A DNA stretch of 8,970 bases from Actinomycetota bacterium (GTDB taxonomy: Bacteria > Actinomycetota > Actinomycetes > Nanopelagicales > Nanopelagicaceae): positions 1-8,970 of the forward strand of contig WLMP01000033.1 of NCBI GenBank assembly GCA_009700155.1, given 5' to 3'. Position 1 is the first letter of the stretch; each line of letters opens with the position of its first letter. Below are positions 1 through 7,296 of this stretch, in pieces. Made by a program: the position numbers and the translations under genes. The notes below the pieces were generated by a model. The model did not search any database and was not told where the DNA came from. It worked only from the letters and a program-made list of their open reading frames with translations.

Positions 1-260
1 AAGGATTCCAGGTGAGGAGAGGTATACCTACCAACTCGATACCCCAATTCAGAAAACAAATGATCAATCATTCTGGAAGTAGTGGTTTTTCCATTGGTGC
101 CAGCTAAGTGAATAGTTGGGTAAGAAAATTGTGGAGAACCTAATGCATCGGTTAAAGCTAAAATACGATCCAGAGTTGGTTCAATCTTATTCTCTGGCCA
201 GCGCTTATTTAATGCTAATTCAATTGCATTTAGCTTAGCTATGTTGTCTGCACTACTCAT
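1..260 (-). CDS. folC: Folylpolyglutamate synthase / dihydrofolate synthase, N-terminal part (cut by left edge)
   Basis: Mur-ligase-family enzyme of the cytoplasm that adds glutamate to dihydropteroate and/or folates using ATP. Only the first 86 codons are in the window. Reading the minus strand from the ATG at 260 gives a protein beginning MSSADNIAKLNAIE. The ATP-binding loop of the family is visible as HLAGTNGKTTTSRM at about residues 55-68, followed by the folate-site signature TSPHLES near residues 80-86. The usual FolC loop reads GTNGKGS; here the residues after the Lys are threonines, still compatible with phosphate binding. The start codon follows the valS stop directly (TAA then ATG, no spacer) and there is no convincing Shine-Dalgarno, so translation is probably coupled to valS. 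valS followed by folC is a familiar actinobacterial order. Whether it is bifunctional cannot be judged from this fragment. Confidence 0.93.
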   Translation of the reverse strand, partial: MSSADNIAKLNAIELALNKRWPENKIEPTLDRILALTDALGSPQFSYPTIHLAGTNGKTTTSRMIDHLFSELGYRVGRYTSPHLES

Positions 261-2858
261 TTACTTCGGTAATTTTTCAAGAAGGGCAGTAATTCTCTCA
301 ATATCTTCGGTAGTTTGGGAAAGCCTAGCTCTTATCTCAGTAACTACCTCCATTGGAGCCTTTGCCATAAATCCTTCATTATCTAATTTCACCTTTGCTG
401 TATCACGATCTTTTTGTGCTGTTTGTAAATCTTTAGTTAGTCTGGCACGTTCAGCAACTAAATCAATTGCACCTGTCAGATCAAAATCAACTATAACATT
501 TCCAATTTGAGTTTTTGCTGTGAAATTACTACCACCAGTTTCACACTTAACAATATGTCTAAGTGCTGCCTCATAACTATCCAACCCAGCTTCCTTTAAG
601 CCAGAAAACTTGGCAACTACCTTTGCTGTGCTTTTAATCCCTTGATCATTTCTGAATCGGCGAATTTCGGTGACAATTTCCTGCATTTTTTCTACCAACT
701 TAACCGCCTCGTGATCTTGCGCAGATAAATCAGATTTAGGCCATTGAGTAATCATTAGTGATTGCCCGCCAGTTAAATGACACCAAAGCTCTTCGGTAAT
801 AAATGGCATTACTGGGTGCATTAATCTAAGAAGTTGGTCTAAAACCTCTCCTAGTACTCGAGCACTTTTCTGTGTTGAAGCATCTGCGTTAGCAAAAGTT
901 GATTTTGAAAGTTCTAAATACCAATCACATAAATCATCCCATGCAAAGTGATAAATCAGATCGCAAGCCTTTGCAAACTCAAACTTTTCAAATAACTCAT
1001 CGGCAGATGAAATTGTTTGATCTAATCTAGTTAGAATCCAATTATCAATGGCATTTAATTCACTGCGTTTTGGAAGATCACCCTCTATATTGGCGCCATT
1101 TAACATTGCAAATCTAGTTGCATTCCAAAGTTTGGTTGCAAAATTTCTAGATCCGGCAATCCAATCCTCAGCTAGTGCTTGATCTGTTCCGGGATTAGCT
1201 CCTCTTGCTAATGTAAAGCGAAGCGCATCTGAACCGTACTTATCCATGAACTCAATTGGGTCAACGGTGTTTCCTCGACTTTTACTCATCTTCTTACCAA
1301 ATTGATCACGCACTAAGCCATGCAAAGCAATCACATTAAATGGCTGCTTACCCTCCATCGCAAATAAACCCATAATCATCATTCGAGCAACCCAGAAAAA
1401 TAAAATGTCATAACCGGTAACTAAAACTGATGTGGGATAAAACTTTTTCAAATCCTCTGTCTGCTCTGGCCAACCTAATGTTGAAAATGGCCAAAGTGCT
1501 GATGAAAACCAGGTATCTAATACATCTGGGTCTAGCGTGTATCCAGCAGGTGGTTGTTCATCTGGTCCACAAACTACAACCTCATCATTTGGACCGTAGT
1601 AAACCGGGATGCGATGTCCCCACCAAAGTTGGCGAGAGATACACCAATCATGCATGTTATCTACCCATTCAAAATATCTAGGTGACATTTGCTCTGGTTC
1701 AATCTTTACTCTGCCATCTCTAACAGCATCTGCTGCTGCTTTGGCAAGTGGTGCAACCTTTACAAACCATTGCTTTGAAAGTCTTGGCTCAACTGTCGTA
1801 TCGCATCTTTGGCAATGTCCTACTGCATGTACATATGGTCGCTTCTCAGCAACAACTCTGCCTTGTTTTCTTAACTCCTCCACCACAGCTTTTCTTGCTT
1901 CAAAGCGATCTAGACCATCAAACTTTGTTCCAGTTCCAGCCATTACGCCATGCTCGTTCATAATTACAACTAACTCAACACCGTGTCGCATTCCCATTTC
2001 AAAGTCATTTGGATCATGTGCTGCTGTCACTTTAACTGCACCAGTTCCAAAATCAGGATCAACTAATTCATCAGCAATGATTGGAATCATTCGATCAACT
2101 AATGGCAGTAACACTTTCTTGCCAACTAAATGCTTATATCTTTCATCACTAGGGTTTACCGCAACTGCACCATCTCCCAGCATGGTCTCTGCTCTAGTAG
2201 TTGCAACTGTAATATTTAACTCATCATTGCCATACTTAATAGATACAAACTCACCAGCATCATCTTTATGCTCTACTTCAATATCAGATAGTGCAGTCAA
2301 ACATCTTGGGCACCAATTAATTATTCTCTCCGCACGATAAATTAATTCCTTGTCATATAACCGCTTAAATATGGTTAGAACTGCTTTACTTAAATTTGTA
2401 TCCATTGTAAAAGCTTCGCGATCCCAATCCACGCTATCGCCCAAGCGCTTCATTTGATCTAAAATTGCACCACCAGATTCAGCCTTCCACTGCCATACTT
2501 TTTCAATAAATGCTTCCCGGCCTAAGTCATGGCGAGATTTACCTTGCGCAGCTAATTGCTTTTCAACAACATTTTGAGTTGCAATTCCTGCATGATCCAT
2601 ACCAGGTAGCCATAGTGCTTCAAAGCCTTTCATTCGTTTCATTCGAATTAGTAAGTCTTGAATTGTGTGATCTAGGGCGTGACCAATATGAAGTGAGCCA
2701 GTTACATTTGGTGGCGGAATAACTATGGTGAATGCCGGCTTTTTAGATTTTGCATCTGCTTTAAAGTAACCAGCACTTAGCCACTTTTTATAAAGCGGTG
2801 CTTCTATTTCTGCAGGTGAAAAGGTGGCAGCTAACTCTTTCTTATTATTACCACTCAT
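261..2858 (-). CDS. valS: Valine--tRNA ligase (class Ia)
   Basis: Charges tRNA-Val with valine using ATP in the cytoplasm and hydrolyses mischarged Thr-tRNA-Val. The protein is 865 aa, normal for bacterial ValRS. Visible landmarks are the HIGH box at residues 57-60 within PPPNVTGSLHIGH and the KMSKS loop at 523-527. The CP1 editing domain shows TTRAETMLGD at about 220-229 and GTGAVKVTAAHDPND at about 271-285. Two CxxC pairs (C183/C186 and C349/C352) could bind zinc. The anticodon-binding helical domain spans about 600-740, and a charged C-terminal coiled-coil arm (about 798-865) is typical of ValRS. The ATG start at 2858 lies 11 nt after the clpX stop and lacks a clear Shine-Dalgarno, suggesting co-transcription and perhaps coupling with clpX; folC follows with no spacer. 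Reading frame and motifs are intact. Confidence 0.98.
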   Translation of the reverse strand: MSGNNKKELAATFSPAEIEAPLYKKWLSAGYFKADAKSKKPAFTIVIPPPNVTGSLHIGHALDHTIQDLLIRMKRMKGFEALWLPGMDHAGIATQNVVEKQLAAQGKSRHDLGREAFIEKVWQWKAESGGAILDQMKRLGDSVDWDREAFTMDTNLSKAVLTIFKRLYDKELIYRAERIINWCPRCLTALSDIEVEHKDDAGEFVSIKYGNDELNITVATTRAETMLGDGAVAVNPSDERYKHLVGKKVLLPLVDRMIPIIADELVDPDFGTGAVKVTAAHDPNDFEMGMRHGVELVVIMNEHGVMAGTGTKFDGLDRFEARKAVVEELRKQGRVVAEKRPYVHAVGHCQRCDTTVEPRLSKQWFVKVAPLAKAAADAVRDGRVKIEPEQMSPRYFEWVDNMHDWCISRQLWWGHRIPVYYGPNDEVVVCGPDEQPPAGYTLDPDVLDTWFSSALWPFSTLGWPEQTEDLKKFYPTSVLVTGYDILFFWVARMMIMGLFAMEGKQPFNVIALHGLVRDQFGKKMSKSRGNTVDPIEFMDKYGSDALRFTLARGANPGTDQALAEDWIAGSRNFATKLWNATRFAMLNGANIEGDLPKRSELNAIDNWILTRLDQTISSADELFEKFEFAKACDLIYHFAWDDLCDWYLELSKSTFANADASTQKSARVLGEVLDQLLRLMHPVMPFITEELWCHLTGGQSLMITQWPKSDLSAQDHEAVKLVEKMQEIVTEIRRFRNDQGIKSTAKVVAKFSGLKEAGLDSYEAALRHIVKCETGGSNFTAKTQIGNVIVDFDLTGAIDLVAERARLTKDLQTAQKDRDTAKVKLDNEGFMAKAPMEVVTEIRARLSQTTEDIERITALLEKLPK

Positions 2859-2869
2859 AAGGGCTGATC

Positions 2870-4168
2870 TTAGGCGCTTTTTTCCTCAGAACTCTTATCA
2901 CCCTTAACTGCCCGCTTTGGTCCACCTGCAGTACGCGGAATATAAGTTGGTGCTTCCTCTTTCCTAACTACCGCCGGGGTAATAACTACCTTTTCAATAT
3001 CTTTTCTGCTTGGCACTTCATACATAACTGCAAGCAAGGTCTCTTCCATGATTGCGCGTAAGCCTCTGGCACCTGTGCCACGTTTAATTGCTAAATCAGC
3101 CACAACCTCTAAGGCCTCATTACTAAATTCAAGCTCAACCTCATCTAATTCAAATAGTTTTTGGTACTGCTTTACCAAAGCATTTTTTGGTTCAGTCAAT
3201 ATCTGCATTAATGCTTTCTGATCTAAATTCTCAACGCTAGTCATAATAGGTAAGCGTCCGATAAATTCAGGAATCATGCCAAACTTAAGTAAATCTTCAG
3301 GCATAGCATCTGCAAAAATGTCTGTCTTAACAACATCATCAATTGTTTGTAATTTCGCATTAAATCCAACGCCTGCTTTACCTTTACGGCTTTCAATGAT
3401 TTTTTCAAGACCAGAAAAAGCTCCACCAACAATAAATAGTATGTTTGTTGTATCAATCTGCAAAAACTCTTGGTGAGGATGTTTACGGCCACCTTGTGGC
3501 GGAACTGATGCAGTTGTTCCTTCTAATATTTTTAGTAATGCTTGCTGCACTCCCTCACCAGATACATCTCTGGTAATTGATGGATTCTCAGCTTTTCTAG
3601 CGACCTTATCAATTTCATCAATATAAATTATTCCAGTCTCAGCTTTTTTAACATCAAAATCTGCGGCTTGAATCAATTTCAGTAAAATGTTCTCAACATC
3701 TTCACCAACATAACCAGCCTCCGTTAATGCTGTGGCATCTGCAATTGCAAATGGCACATTAAGCATCCTGGCTAAAGTTTGTGCTAATAAAGTTTTACCA
3801 CAACCAGTTGGTCCTAAAATTAAAATATTACTCTTAGAAAGCTCTATGCCATCATCACGTCTTGAATCGCCAGATTGCACACGCTTGTAGTGGTTATAGA
3901 CAGCAACAGATAGAGATTTCTTTGCTTGATCTTGACCGATTACATACTGATCTAAGAATTCAAATATCTCCTGTGGCTTTGGTAGCTCAGCTAAACCAAG
4001 GGTGCTAGTTTCATTAAGTTCATCTAAAATTATTTCATTACATAAATCAATACACTCATCACATATATAAACACCAGGGCCAGCGATTAATTTCTTAACC
4101 TGTTTTTGGGTTTTACCGCAGAAGGAACACTTAAGTAGGTCACCACTTTCACCAATACGGGTAGTCAC
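2870..4168 (-). CDS. clpX: ATP-dependent Clp protease ATP-binding subunit ClpX
   Basis: AAA+ unfoldase that recognises degron-tagged proteins, unfolds them with ATP and feeds them into the ClpP1P2 chamber. It is 432 aa, normal for the family. An N-terminal zinc-binding domain has C14, C17, C36 and C39. The AAA+ core has Walker A GPTGCGKT (119-126), Walker B IIYIDEID (180-187), pore-1 loop GYVGED (152-157), the RKH loop (228-230), an arginine-finger region EFIGRLP (301-307) and sensor-2 GTGARGLR (364-371). The ClpP-docking tripeptide, IGF in Escherichia coli, reads VGF here (267-269), a conservative change that keeps the hydrophobic loop. The start is GTG at 4168, supported by GGAG 8 nt upstream and by the family N-terminus. 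It lies 184 nt from the clpP2 stop, and that gap holds a ClgR-like palindrome and an AT-rich inverted repeat, so clpX probably has its own promoter. valS follows closely. Confidence 0.98.
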   Translation of the reverse strand: MTTRIGESGDLLKCSFCGKTQKQVKKLIAGPGVYICDECIDLCNEIILDELNETSTLGLAELPKPQEIFEFLDQYVIGQDQAKKSLSVAVYNHYKRVQSGDSRRDDGIELSKSNILILGPTGCGKTLLAQTLARMLNVPFAIADATALTEAGYVGEDVENILLKLIQAADFDVKKAETGIIYIDEIDKVARKAENPSITRDVSGEGVQQALLKILEGTTASVPPQGGRKHPHQEFLQIDTTNILFIVGGAFSGLEKIIESRKGKAGVGFNAKLQTIDDVVKTDIFADAMPEDLLKFGMIPEFIGRLPIMTSVENLDQKALMQILTEPKNALVKQYQKLFELDEVELEFSNEALEVVADLAIKRGTGARGLRAIMEETLLAVMYEVPSRKDIEKVVITPAVVRKEEAPTYIPRTAGGPKRAVKGDKSSEEKSA

Positions 4169-4176
4169 CGAAATCG

Positions 4177-4180
4177 CTCC
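4177..4180 (-). promoter_or_regulatory. Ribosome binding site of clpX
   Basis: On the minus strand GGAG lies 8 nt before the GTG at 4166-4168. It supports a GTG start, which also places the zinc-finger N-terminus at the family's usual position. Confidence 0.65.
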
Positions 4181-4249
4181 AATTCACTAGGGAAGAAGCA
4201 CAAGGGTAGAACAGCGCGAGTATTGAATGGCGGGAAATTACCCTAAAAA

Positions 4250-4271
4250 CTGTTCGCTTATAGGCGAATTA
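4250..4271 (-). promoter_or_regulatory. ClgR-like palindromic operator upstream of clpX
   Basis: The + strand core at 4253-4268 reads TTCGCTTATAGGCGAA, with 5-bp perfect arms (TTCGC/GCGAA) around TTATAG; the only non-complementary inner pair is T/G. On the minus strand the right half reads GCGAACAG, identical to the right half of the site before clpP1. The core edge is 84 nt upstream of the clpX GTG. ClgR is the known actinobacterial activator of clp genes, with a CGC-N5-GCG core in the Corynebacterium glutamicum consensus as I remember it. The spacer here is 6 nt, so the assignment is less certain than for the clpP1 site. Assignment to ClgR is inference; the palindrome is directly seen. Confidence 0.5.
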
Positions 4272-4320
4272 GTAGCAGGTATGCGCAACTAAGTATCTAC
4301 GCTAGATATAAATCAAAGGT

Positions 4321-4347
4321 TATAGGTTAAGTTTTAACTTAACTATA
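4321..4347. repeat. AT-rich inverted repeat in the clpP2-clpX gap
   Basis: GTTAAGTT (4326-4333) and AACTTAAC (4336-4343) are perfect complements around two bases. The symmetry continues with TATA on both flanks if one G is bulged, giving about 12 bp per arm. A further TTAAGT copy occurs toward the clpP2 stop on the minus strand. It sits just after that stop and could fold in the clpP2 mRNA tail. The stem is almost all A-U and no U-tract follows in the direction of transcription, so it is a poor intrinsic terminator. It may be an mRNA 3'-end stabiliser, a weak attenuator or a binding site. Confidence 0.5.
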
Positions 4348-4352
4348 AAAAC

Positions 4353-4991
4353 TTAATCTTTTGCTTTTGCCTTACGAGAAGCTAGCACCTGATCAATTAA
4401 TCCATACTCAACTGCTTCAGCTGAGGTTAGAATTTTATCTCGCTCAATATCCTTAGCAATTGTGGCTTTATCTTTCTTAGAGTGACGTGCCAACATATCT
4501 TCTAGCAATGTTCGCATACGTAAAATTTCTCTAGCTTGAATCTCAATATCAGATCCCTGACCACCACCTTCAGAGTAAGGCTGATGAATTAAAATTCGAG
4601 CATGCTCTAACGCATACCTTTTGCCAGCAGCACCGCCTGCAAGTAGTACCGCTGCTGCAGATGCTGCTTGACCTAAACAGATAGTCATTACATCTGGGCG
4701 AACAAATTGCATAGTGTCATAAATTGCAGTTAACGCCGTAAATGATCCACCTGGTGAGTTTATGTACATCATAATGTCACGGTCTGGATCCATAGATTCC
4801 AAAGTTAACAACTGAGCCATAACATCATTTGCTACTGTGTCATCAATTGCTTGACCTAAGAAAATAATGCGCTCTTCAAATAATTTTGTATATGGATCTA
4901 ATCTCTTATAGCCATAGCTGGTGCGCTCTTCAATTGTTGGCAGAATATAACGAGAGGTAATCTCATTTAACTTATTTAAATCCGGCTTCAT
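4353..4991 (-). CDS. clpP2: ATP-dependent Clp protease proteolytic subunit ClpP2
   Basis: Serine peptidase subunit that in actinobacteria forms a mixed tetradecamer with ClpP1; in studied species the ClpP2 ring is the one that docks the ATPase. It is 212 aa. The catalytic triad is S111 (in LGQAASAAA), H136 (in LIHQP) and D185 (in ERDKI), with the spacing seen in E. coli ClpP. The N-terminal stretch [21 protein letters not shown] before the [11 protein letters not shown] segment is characteristic of actinobacterial ClpP2. The start codon overlaps the clpP1 stop in an ATGA, and GGAGG lies 9 nt upstream inside the clpP1 end, so both subunits are made from one mRNA with coupled translation. The tail is Lys-rich (SRKAKAKD). 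No defect is seen. Confidence 0.97.
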   Translation of the reverse strand: MKPDLNKLNEITSRYILPTIEERTSYGYKRLDPYTKLFEERIIFLGQAIDDTVANDVMAQLLTLESMDPDRDIMMYINSPGGSFTALTAIYDTMQFVRPDVMTICLGQAASAAAVLLAGGAAGKRYALEHARILIHQPYSEGGGQGSDIEIQAREILRMRTLLEDMLARHSKKDKATIAKDIERDKILTSAEAVEYGLIDQVLASRKAKAKD

Positions 4992-5605
4992 CTTGAGGTG
5001 CCTCCACTTCCAGATACTTGACCTGCAGATTTAACAACATGATCTACAAAGCCATACTCTTTTGCTTCAGCAGCAGTAAACCAGCGGTCGCGATCTGAGT
5101 CTTCAGTAATAATCTCTGCTTTCTGTCCAGTGTGAAAAGCAATTAATTCAGCCATGCTCTTCTTAGTAAAACTCATTTGTTCAGCTTGGATTTTAATATC
5201 AGATGCTGTGCCACCAATACCGCCAGATGGTTGGTGCATCATGATGCGGGCATGAGGAAGTGCATATCTTTTGCCAGCAGTTCCTGCGCAAAGTAAAAAC
5301 TGTCCCATCGATGCTGCAAGTCCCATCGCAACTGTTGCGACATCATTTTTGATGTACTGCATAGTGTCATAAATTGCCATACCGGCAGAGATTGATCCGC
5401 CTGGTGAATTAATATAAAGGTAAATATCTTTTTCTGGATCCTCGGCCGCAAGAAGTAGCATTTGAGCACAAATTGCATTTGCCATTGAATCTTCAACTAC
5501 TGATCCTAAGAAAATAATGCGCTCTTTAAGTAGACGTTGATAAACCTGATCATCAAGTCCACCGCCAGCAGATGCTGCTGCGCGTGGGGTGTTACTTAGC
5601 TCCAC
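4988..5605 (-). CDS. clpP1: ATP-dependent Clp protease proteolytic subunit ClpP1
   Basis: Partner peptidase of ClpP2; the heteromeric ClpP1P2 complex degrades substrates unfolded by ClpX or ClpC. It is 205 aa. The triad is S99 (MGLAASMGQ), H124 (IMMHQP) and D173 (DRDRWF), with the same 25- and 49-residue spacing as in ClpP2. The handle segment [16 protein letters not shown] and the [21 protein letters not shown] block closely resemble mycobacterial and streptomycete ClpP1. A short N-terminal propeptide (about residues 1-18, Ala/Gly-rich) is likely cleaved on maturation, as is known for the family. The start is GTG at 5605, preceded by AAGGAGA 5 nt away. First gene of a clpP1-clpP2 unit; its 98-nt upstream region carries a ClgR box. 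Confidence 0.97.
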   Translation of the reverse strand: MELSNTPRAAASAGGGLDDQVYQRLLKERIIFLGSVVEDSMANAICAQMLLLAAEDPEKDIYLYINSPGGSISAGMAIYDTMQYIKNDVATVAMGLAASMGQFLLCAGTAGKRYALPHARIMMHQPSGGIGGTASDIKIQAEQMSFTKKSMAELIAFHTGQKAEIITEDSDRDRWFTAAEAKEYGFVDHVVKSAGQVSGSGGTSR

Positions 5606-5610
5606 CGATA

Positions 5611-5617
5611 TCTCCTT
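5611..5617 (-). promoter_or_regulatory. Ribosome binding site of clpP1
   Basis: AAGGAGA on the minus strand, 5 nt before the GTG at 5603-5605. A strong Shine-Dalgarno that fixes the GTG start. Confidence 0.8.
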
Positions 5618-5688
5618 TTGATAATAAATACTGTCTTGACCTTAACAATCTTTTACGAAAAATGCTTCCCCAATTACGCATGGGATCT

Positions 5689-5706
5689 GTTCGCCGTTAG
5701 CGATTA
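5689..5706 (-). promoter_or_regulatory. ClgR box in front of the clpP1P2 operon
   Basis: The minus strand reads TAATCGCTAACGGCGAAC. This fits every position of the ClgR consensus I recall from Corynebacterium glutamicum, WNNWCGCYNANRGCGWWS. Its edge is 83 nt upstream of the clpP1 GTG, and its first three bases are the tig stop codon. ClgR is the established activator of clpP1P2 in several actinobacteria. The match is seen; regulation here is inferred. A matching -10/-35 pair downstream could not be assigned confidently: TTGTTA and TATTAT with a 16-bp gap exist on the minus strand but would give a very short leader. Confidence 0.72.
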
Positions 5707-6993
5707 TTCGCTTTTACTCTCAGGATCCTTCTTAGGCGCCAGCGCCTGAATATCTACTTTCTTACCAGATTTATCAACAATCTTAACTTGACCCAAAACC
5801 TGCGCTATCGCTTTTGCCCGAGCAACCTCGGCCACCATTGTCGTAATCTGACCTGCCTGAGATACCTCTTTAATGAATTGATCTGGTGTCATGCCATATC
5901 GACTTGCTGCTCGAACCAAATACTCAGTTAATTCAGATTCATTTACTGAAACTGCCTCTGCCTTAACAATTGAATCTAGAAGAAATTCACGGGTAATAGT
6001 TGTTCTTACCTCTTCATTAACCTCAGCACGATGCTTATCATCTTCTAGTCTGCCCTCTTTTTCTAAATGATCATTTACCTCAGCTTCTATAATCTCAGCT
6101 GGTAGCGGAATATCAACTGCGCTTAACAATTTTTCAACTAGTAAATCTCTAGCTTGGGCACCCTGCTCTAACTCTTTAACCTTTGTTAGCCGAGTAGTTA
6201 AATCTGCCTTTAGCTCAGTAAGAGTTTCAAACTCTGACGCTAATTTTGCAAACTCATCATCCAATGGCGGCAGCTCACGATTTTTTACCGCTTTAACAGT
6301 TACCTTCACAGTTGCTTTTTCATTTTCAGGCATACCAACTAGTGCGGTATCAAAACTCTTGCTTTGACCAACTGTTAAGCCAGCAAGTGCTTCATCTAAA
6401 CCTTCAATCATCGAGGCAGATCCCACTTCATAGGAGATCTCATTAGCACTTCCGCCATCGATCTCTTTATCATCTTTGGTTGCAACTAAATCGATACTAA
6501 CAAAATCACCATTTGCAACAGATTTTTCAACAGTAGTTAAGGTGCCAAATCTAGTTCTTAAGGATTGCAGTTGATCTTCAACATCTTTGTCGGTAACAGC
6601 AACATCATCAACTTCGATTTTTATCTCAGAAAACTTTGGTAGTGCAATCTCTGGCCTAATATCTACCTCAACTGTGAAACTTAACTTCTCATTATCTTTT
6701 AGCTCAGTTATATCAACATTTGGTCGGCCAATTACCAAAACATCATTTTCTTTAGCTGCTTGAGAGTAAAAAGTAGGTAAGGCAGCATTAATCGCCTCAT
6801 CTAATACAGCGCCTCGACCAAAACGTTGGTCGATCATTGCAGCTGGTACTTTGCCTTTACGAAAACCAGGAATATTAACTTTTTCACTTAGGGTTTTATA
6901 AGCGCCATCAATATGTGGCTTTAATTCTGAAAACTCAACATCAACTGAAAGCTTTACTCGTGTAGGTGAAAGTTTTTCAACCGTACTTTTCAA
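5704..6993 (-). CDS. tig: Trigger factor (ribosome-associated chaperone / peptidyl-prolyl isomerase)
   Basis: Binds the ribosome near protein L23 at the tunnel exit, shields nascent chains and has prolyl isomerase activity. It is 429 aa against about 430 for the family. The N-terminal ribosome-binding domain (about 1-115) contains the signature GFRKGKVP at 43-50. The FKBP-type isomerase domain lies at about 155-240, and the helical C-terminal chaperone domain at about 245-400. The acidic and lysine-rich tail (QALAPKKDPESKSE) is typical of actinobacterial versions. The start is TTG at 6993: there is no in-frame ATG before codon 53, the MKSTVEKLSPTRVKL N-terminus fits the family, and AAGGGGA lies 7 nt upstream. 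tRNA-Pro ends only 30 nt upstream on the same strand, so the two may share a transcript. clpP1 follows after 98 nt. Confidence 0.97.
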   Translation of the reverse strand: MKSTVEKLSPTRVKLSVDVEFSELKPHIDGAYKTLSEKVNIPGFRKGKVPAAMIDQRFGRGAVLDEAINAALPTFYSQAAKENDVLVIGRPNVDITELKDNEKLSFTVEVDIRPEIALPKFSEIKIEVDDVAVTDKDVEDQLQSLRTRFGTLTTVEKSVANGDFVSIDLVATKDDKEIDGGSANEISYEVGSASMIEGLDEALAGLTVGQSKSFDTALVGMPENEKATVKVTVKAVKNRELPPLDDEFAKLASEFETLTELKADLTTRLTKVKELEQGAQARDLLVEKLLSAVDIPLPAEIIEAEVNDHLEKEGRLEDDKHRAEVNEEVRTTITREFLLDSIVKAEAVSVNESELTEYLVRAASRYGMTPDQFIKEVSQAGQITTMVAEVARAKAIAQVLGQVKIVDKSGKKVDIQALAPKKDPESKSE

Positions 6994-7000
6994 TTAAGTT

Positions 7001-7007
7001 TCCCCTT
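7001..7007 (-). promoter_or_regulatory. Ribosome binding site of tig (TTG start)
   Basis: AAGGGGA on the minus strand, 7 nt before the TTG at 6991-6993. It decides this non-ATG start. Confidence 0.7.
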
Positions 7008-7023
7008 TTAATTTAATTAACTT

Positions 7024-7099
7024 TGGTCGGGGCGGAGGGATTCGAACCCACGGTCTCCTGCTCCCAAAGCAGGCGCGCTAGCCACTACGCTACGCCCCG
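7024..7099 (-). tRNA. tRNA-Pro (anticodon UGG)
   Basis: Full cloverleaf on the minus strand. The acceptor CGGGGCG pairs with CGCCCCG. The D-stem is GCGT/GCGC with loop AGTGGCTA. The anticodon stem CCTGC/GCAGG encloses loop TTTGGGA, giving anticodon UGG (proline). The variable loop is 5 nt and the T-loop is TTCGAAT. The 3' discriminator A and CCA are encoded. The T-stem GTGGG/CCCTC has one U-U mismatch at the 50-64 pair. The gene lies 30 nt upstream of tig on the same strand. The body without CCA is 7027-7099. Confidence 0.97.
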
Positions 7100-7153
7100 A
7101 AGGGTGAAAGTCTAAGGGGTCATTTTCCCTTCTCCTAACCAAAGTAATAAGGT

Positions 7154-7181
7154 ATGACCTGCTACCGCAATTCAAGATAAT
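7154..7181 (+). promoter_or_regulatory. Possible promoter for tRNA-Gly
   Basis: ATGACC (7154-7159) and GATAAT (7176-7181) are separated by 16 bp. They match four of six and five of six bases of the -35 and -10 consensus. Transcription would begin near 7188, about 30 nt before the mature tRNA 5' end. Assigned by eye only. Confidence 0.4.
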
Positions 7182-7204
7182 CTTGGCAAGTGCAGTAGCA
7201 GATC
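7156..7204. repeat. Nested inverted repeat between the divergent tRNA genes
   Basis: The outer arms GACCTGCTAC (7156-7165) and GTAGCAGATC (7195-7204) are complementary at 9 of 10 positions. Centred within one base of the same axis are inner arms CAAGAT (7173-7178) and ATCTTG (7180-7185). The element overlaps the putative -10 of tRNA-Gly. It does not resemble a known RNA gene and no ORF crosses it. A third short inverted pair, CGCAA (7206-7210) and TTGCG (7216-7220), reaches into the 5' end of tRNA-Gly. Function unknown; it may be an operator or a structured tRNA leader. Confidence 0.5.
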
Positions 7205-7217
7205 ACGCAACAATTTT

Positions 7218-7291
7218 GCGGGTGTAGCTCAATGGTAGAGTTCTAGCCTTCCAAGCTAGCTGTGCCGGTTCAATCCCGGTCACCCGCTCCA
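7218..7291 (+). tRNA. tRNA-Gly (anticodon UCC)
   Basis: Full cloverleaf on the plus strand. The acceptor GCGGGTG pairs with CACCCGC. The D-arm region is AGCTCAATGGTAGAGT. The anticodon stem CTAGC/GCTAG encloses loop CTTCCAA, giving anticodon UCC (glycine). The T-arm is GCCGG/CCGGT with loop TTCAATC, closed by a G-U wobble. The discriminator is U and CCA is encoded at 7289-7291. It faces away from tRNA-Pro and runs into the end of the collagen-like gene. The body without CCA is 7218-7288. Confidence 0.97.
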
Positions 7292-7296
7292 TTTTT
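7292..7296 (+). terminator. T-tract directly after tRNA-Gly, possible terminator
   Basis: TTTTT follows the encoded CCA without a gap, then AATTAAT. With the GC-rich tRNA T-arm and acceptor stem just upstream, this could end tRNA-Gly transcription. It overlaps the antisense of the collagen-like gene's stop codon (7295-7297). No separate hairpin is present, so confidence is low. Confidence 0.3.

Noticed and set aside
241..510. Plus-strand open frame of 89 codons with a hydrophobic start
   Set aside because: It overlaps the folC start and the valS coiled-coil end on the opposite strand, with no ribosome site.
1609..2340. Long plus-strand open frame of 243 codons
   Set aside because: It lies wholly antisense to valS, whose motifs are intact. 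The translation is Ser/Thr/Pro-rich without domain features and has no ribosome site, as expected for a shadow frame.
4321..4347. Intrinsic terminator after clpP2
   Set aside because: The stem is nearly all A-T and no T-tract follows on the minus strand, so it was recorded as an inverted repeat instead.
7267..7291. Phage attachment site at the tRNA-Gly 3' end
   Set aside because: I found no second copy of the tRNA 3' end to the right within the window and no integrase, so no att site is annotated.
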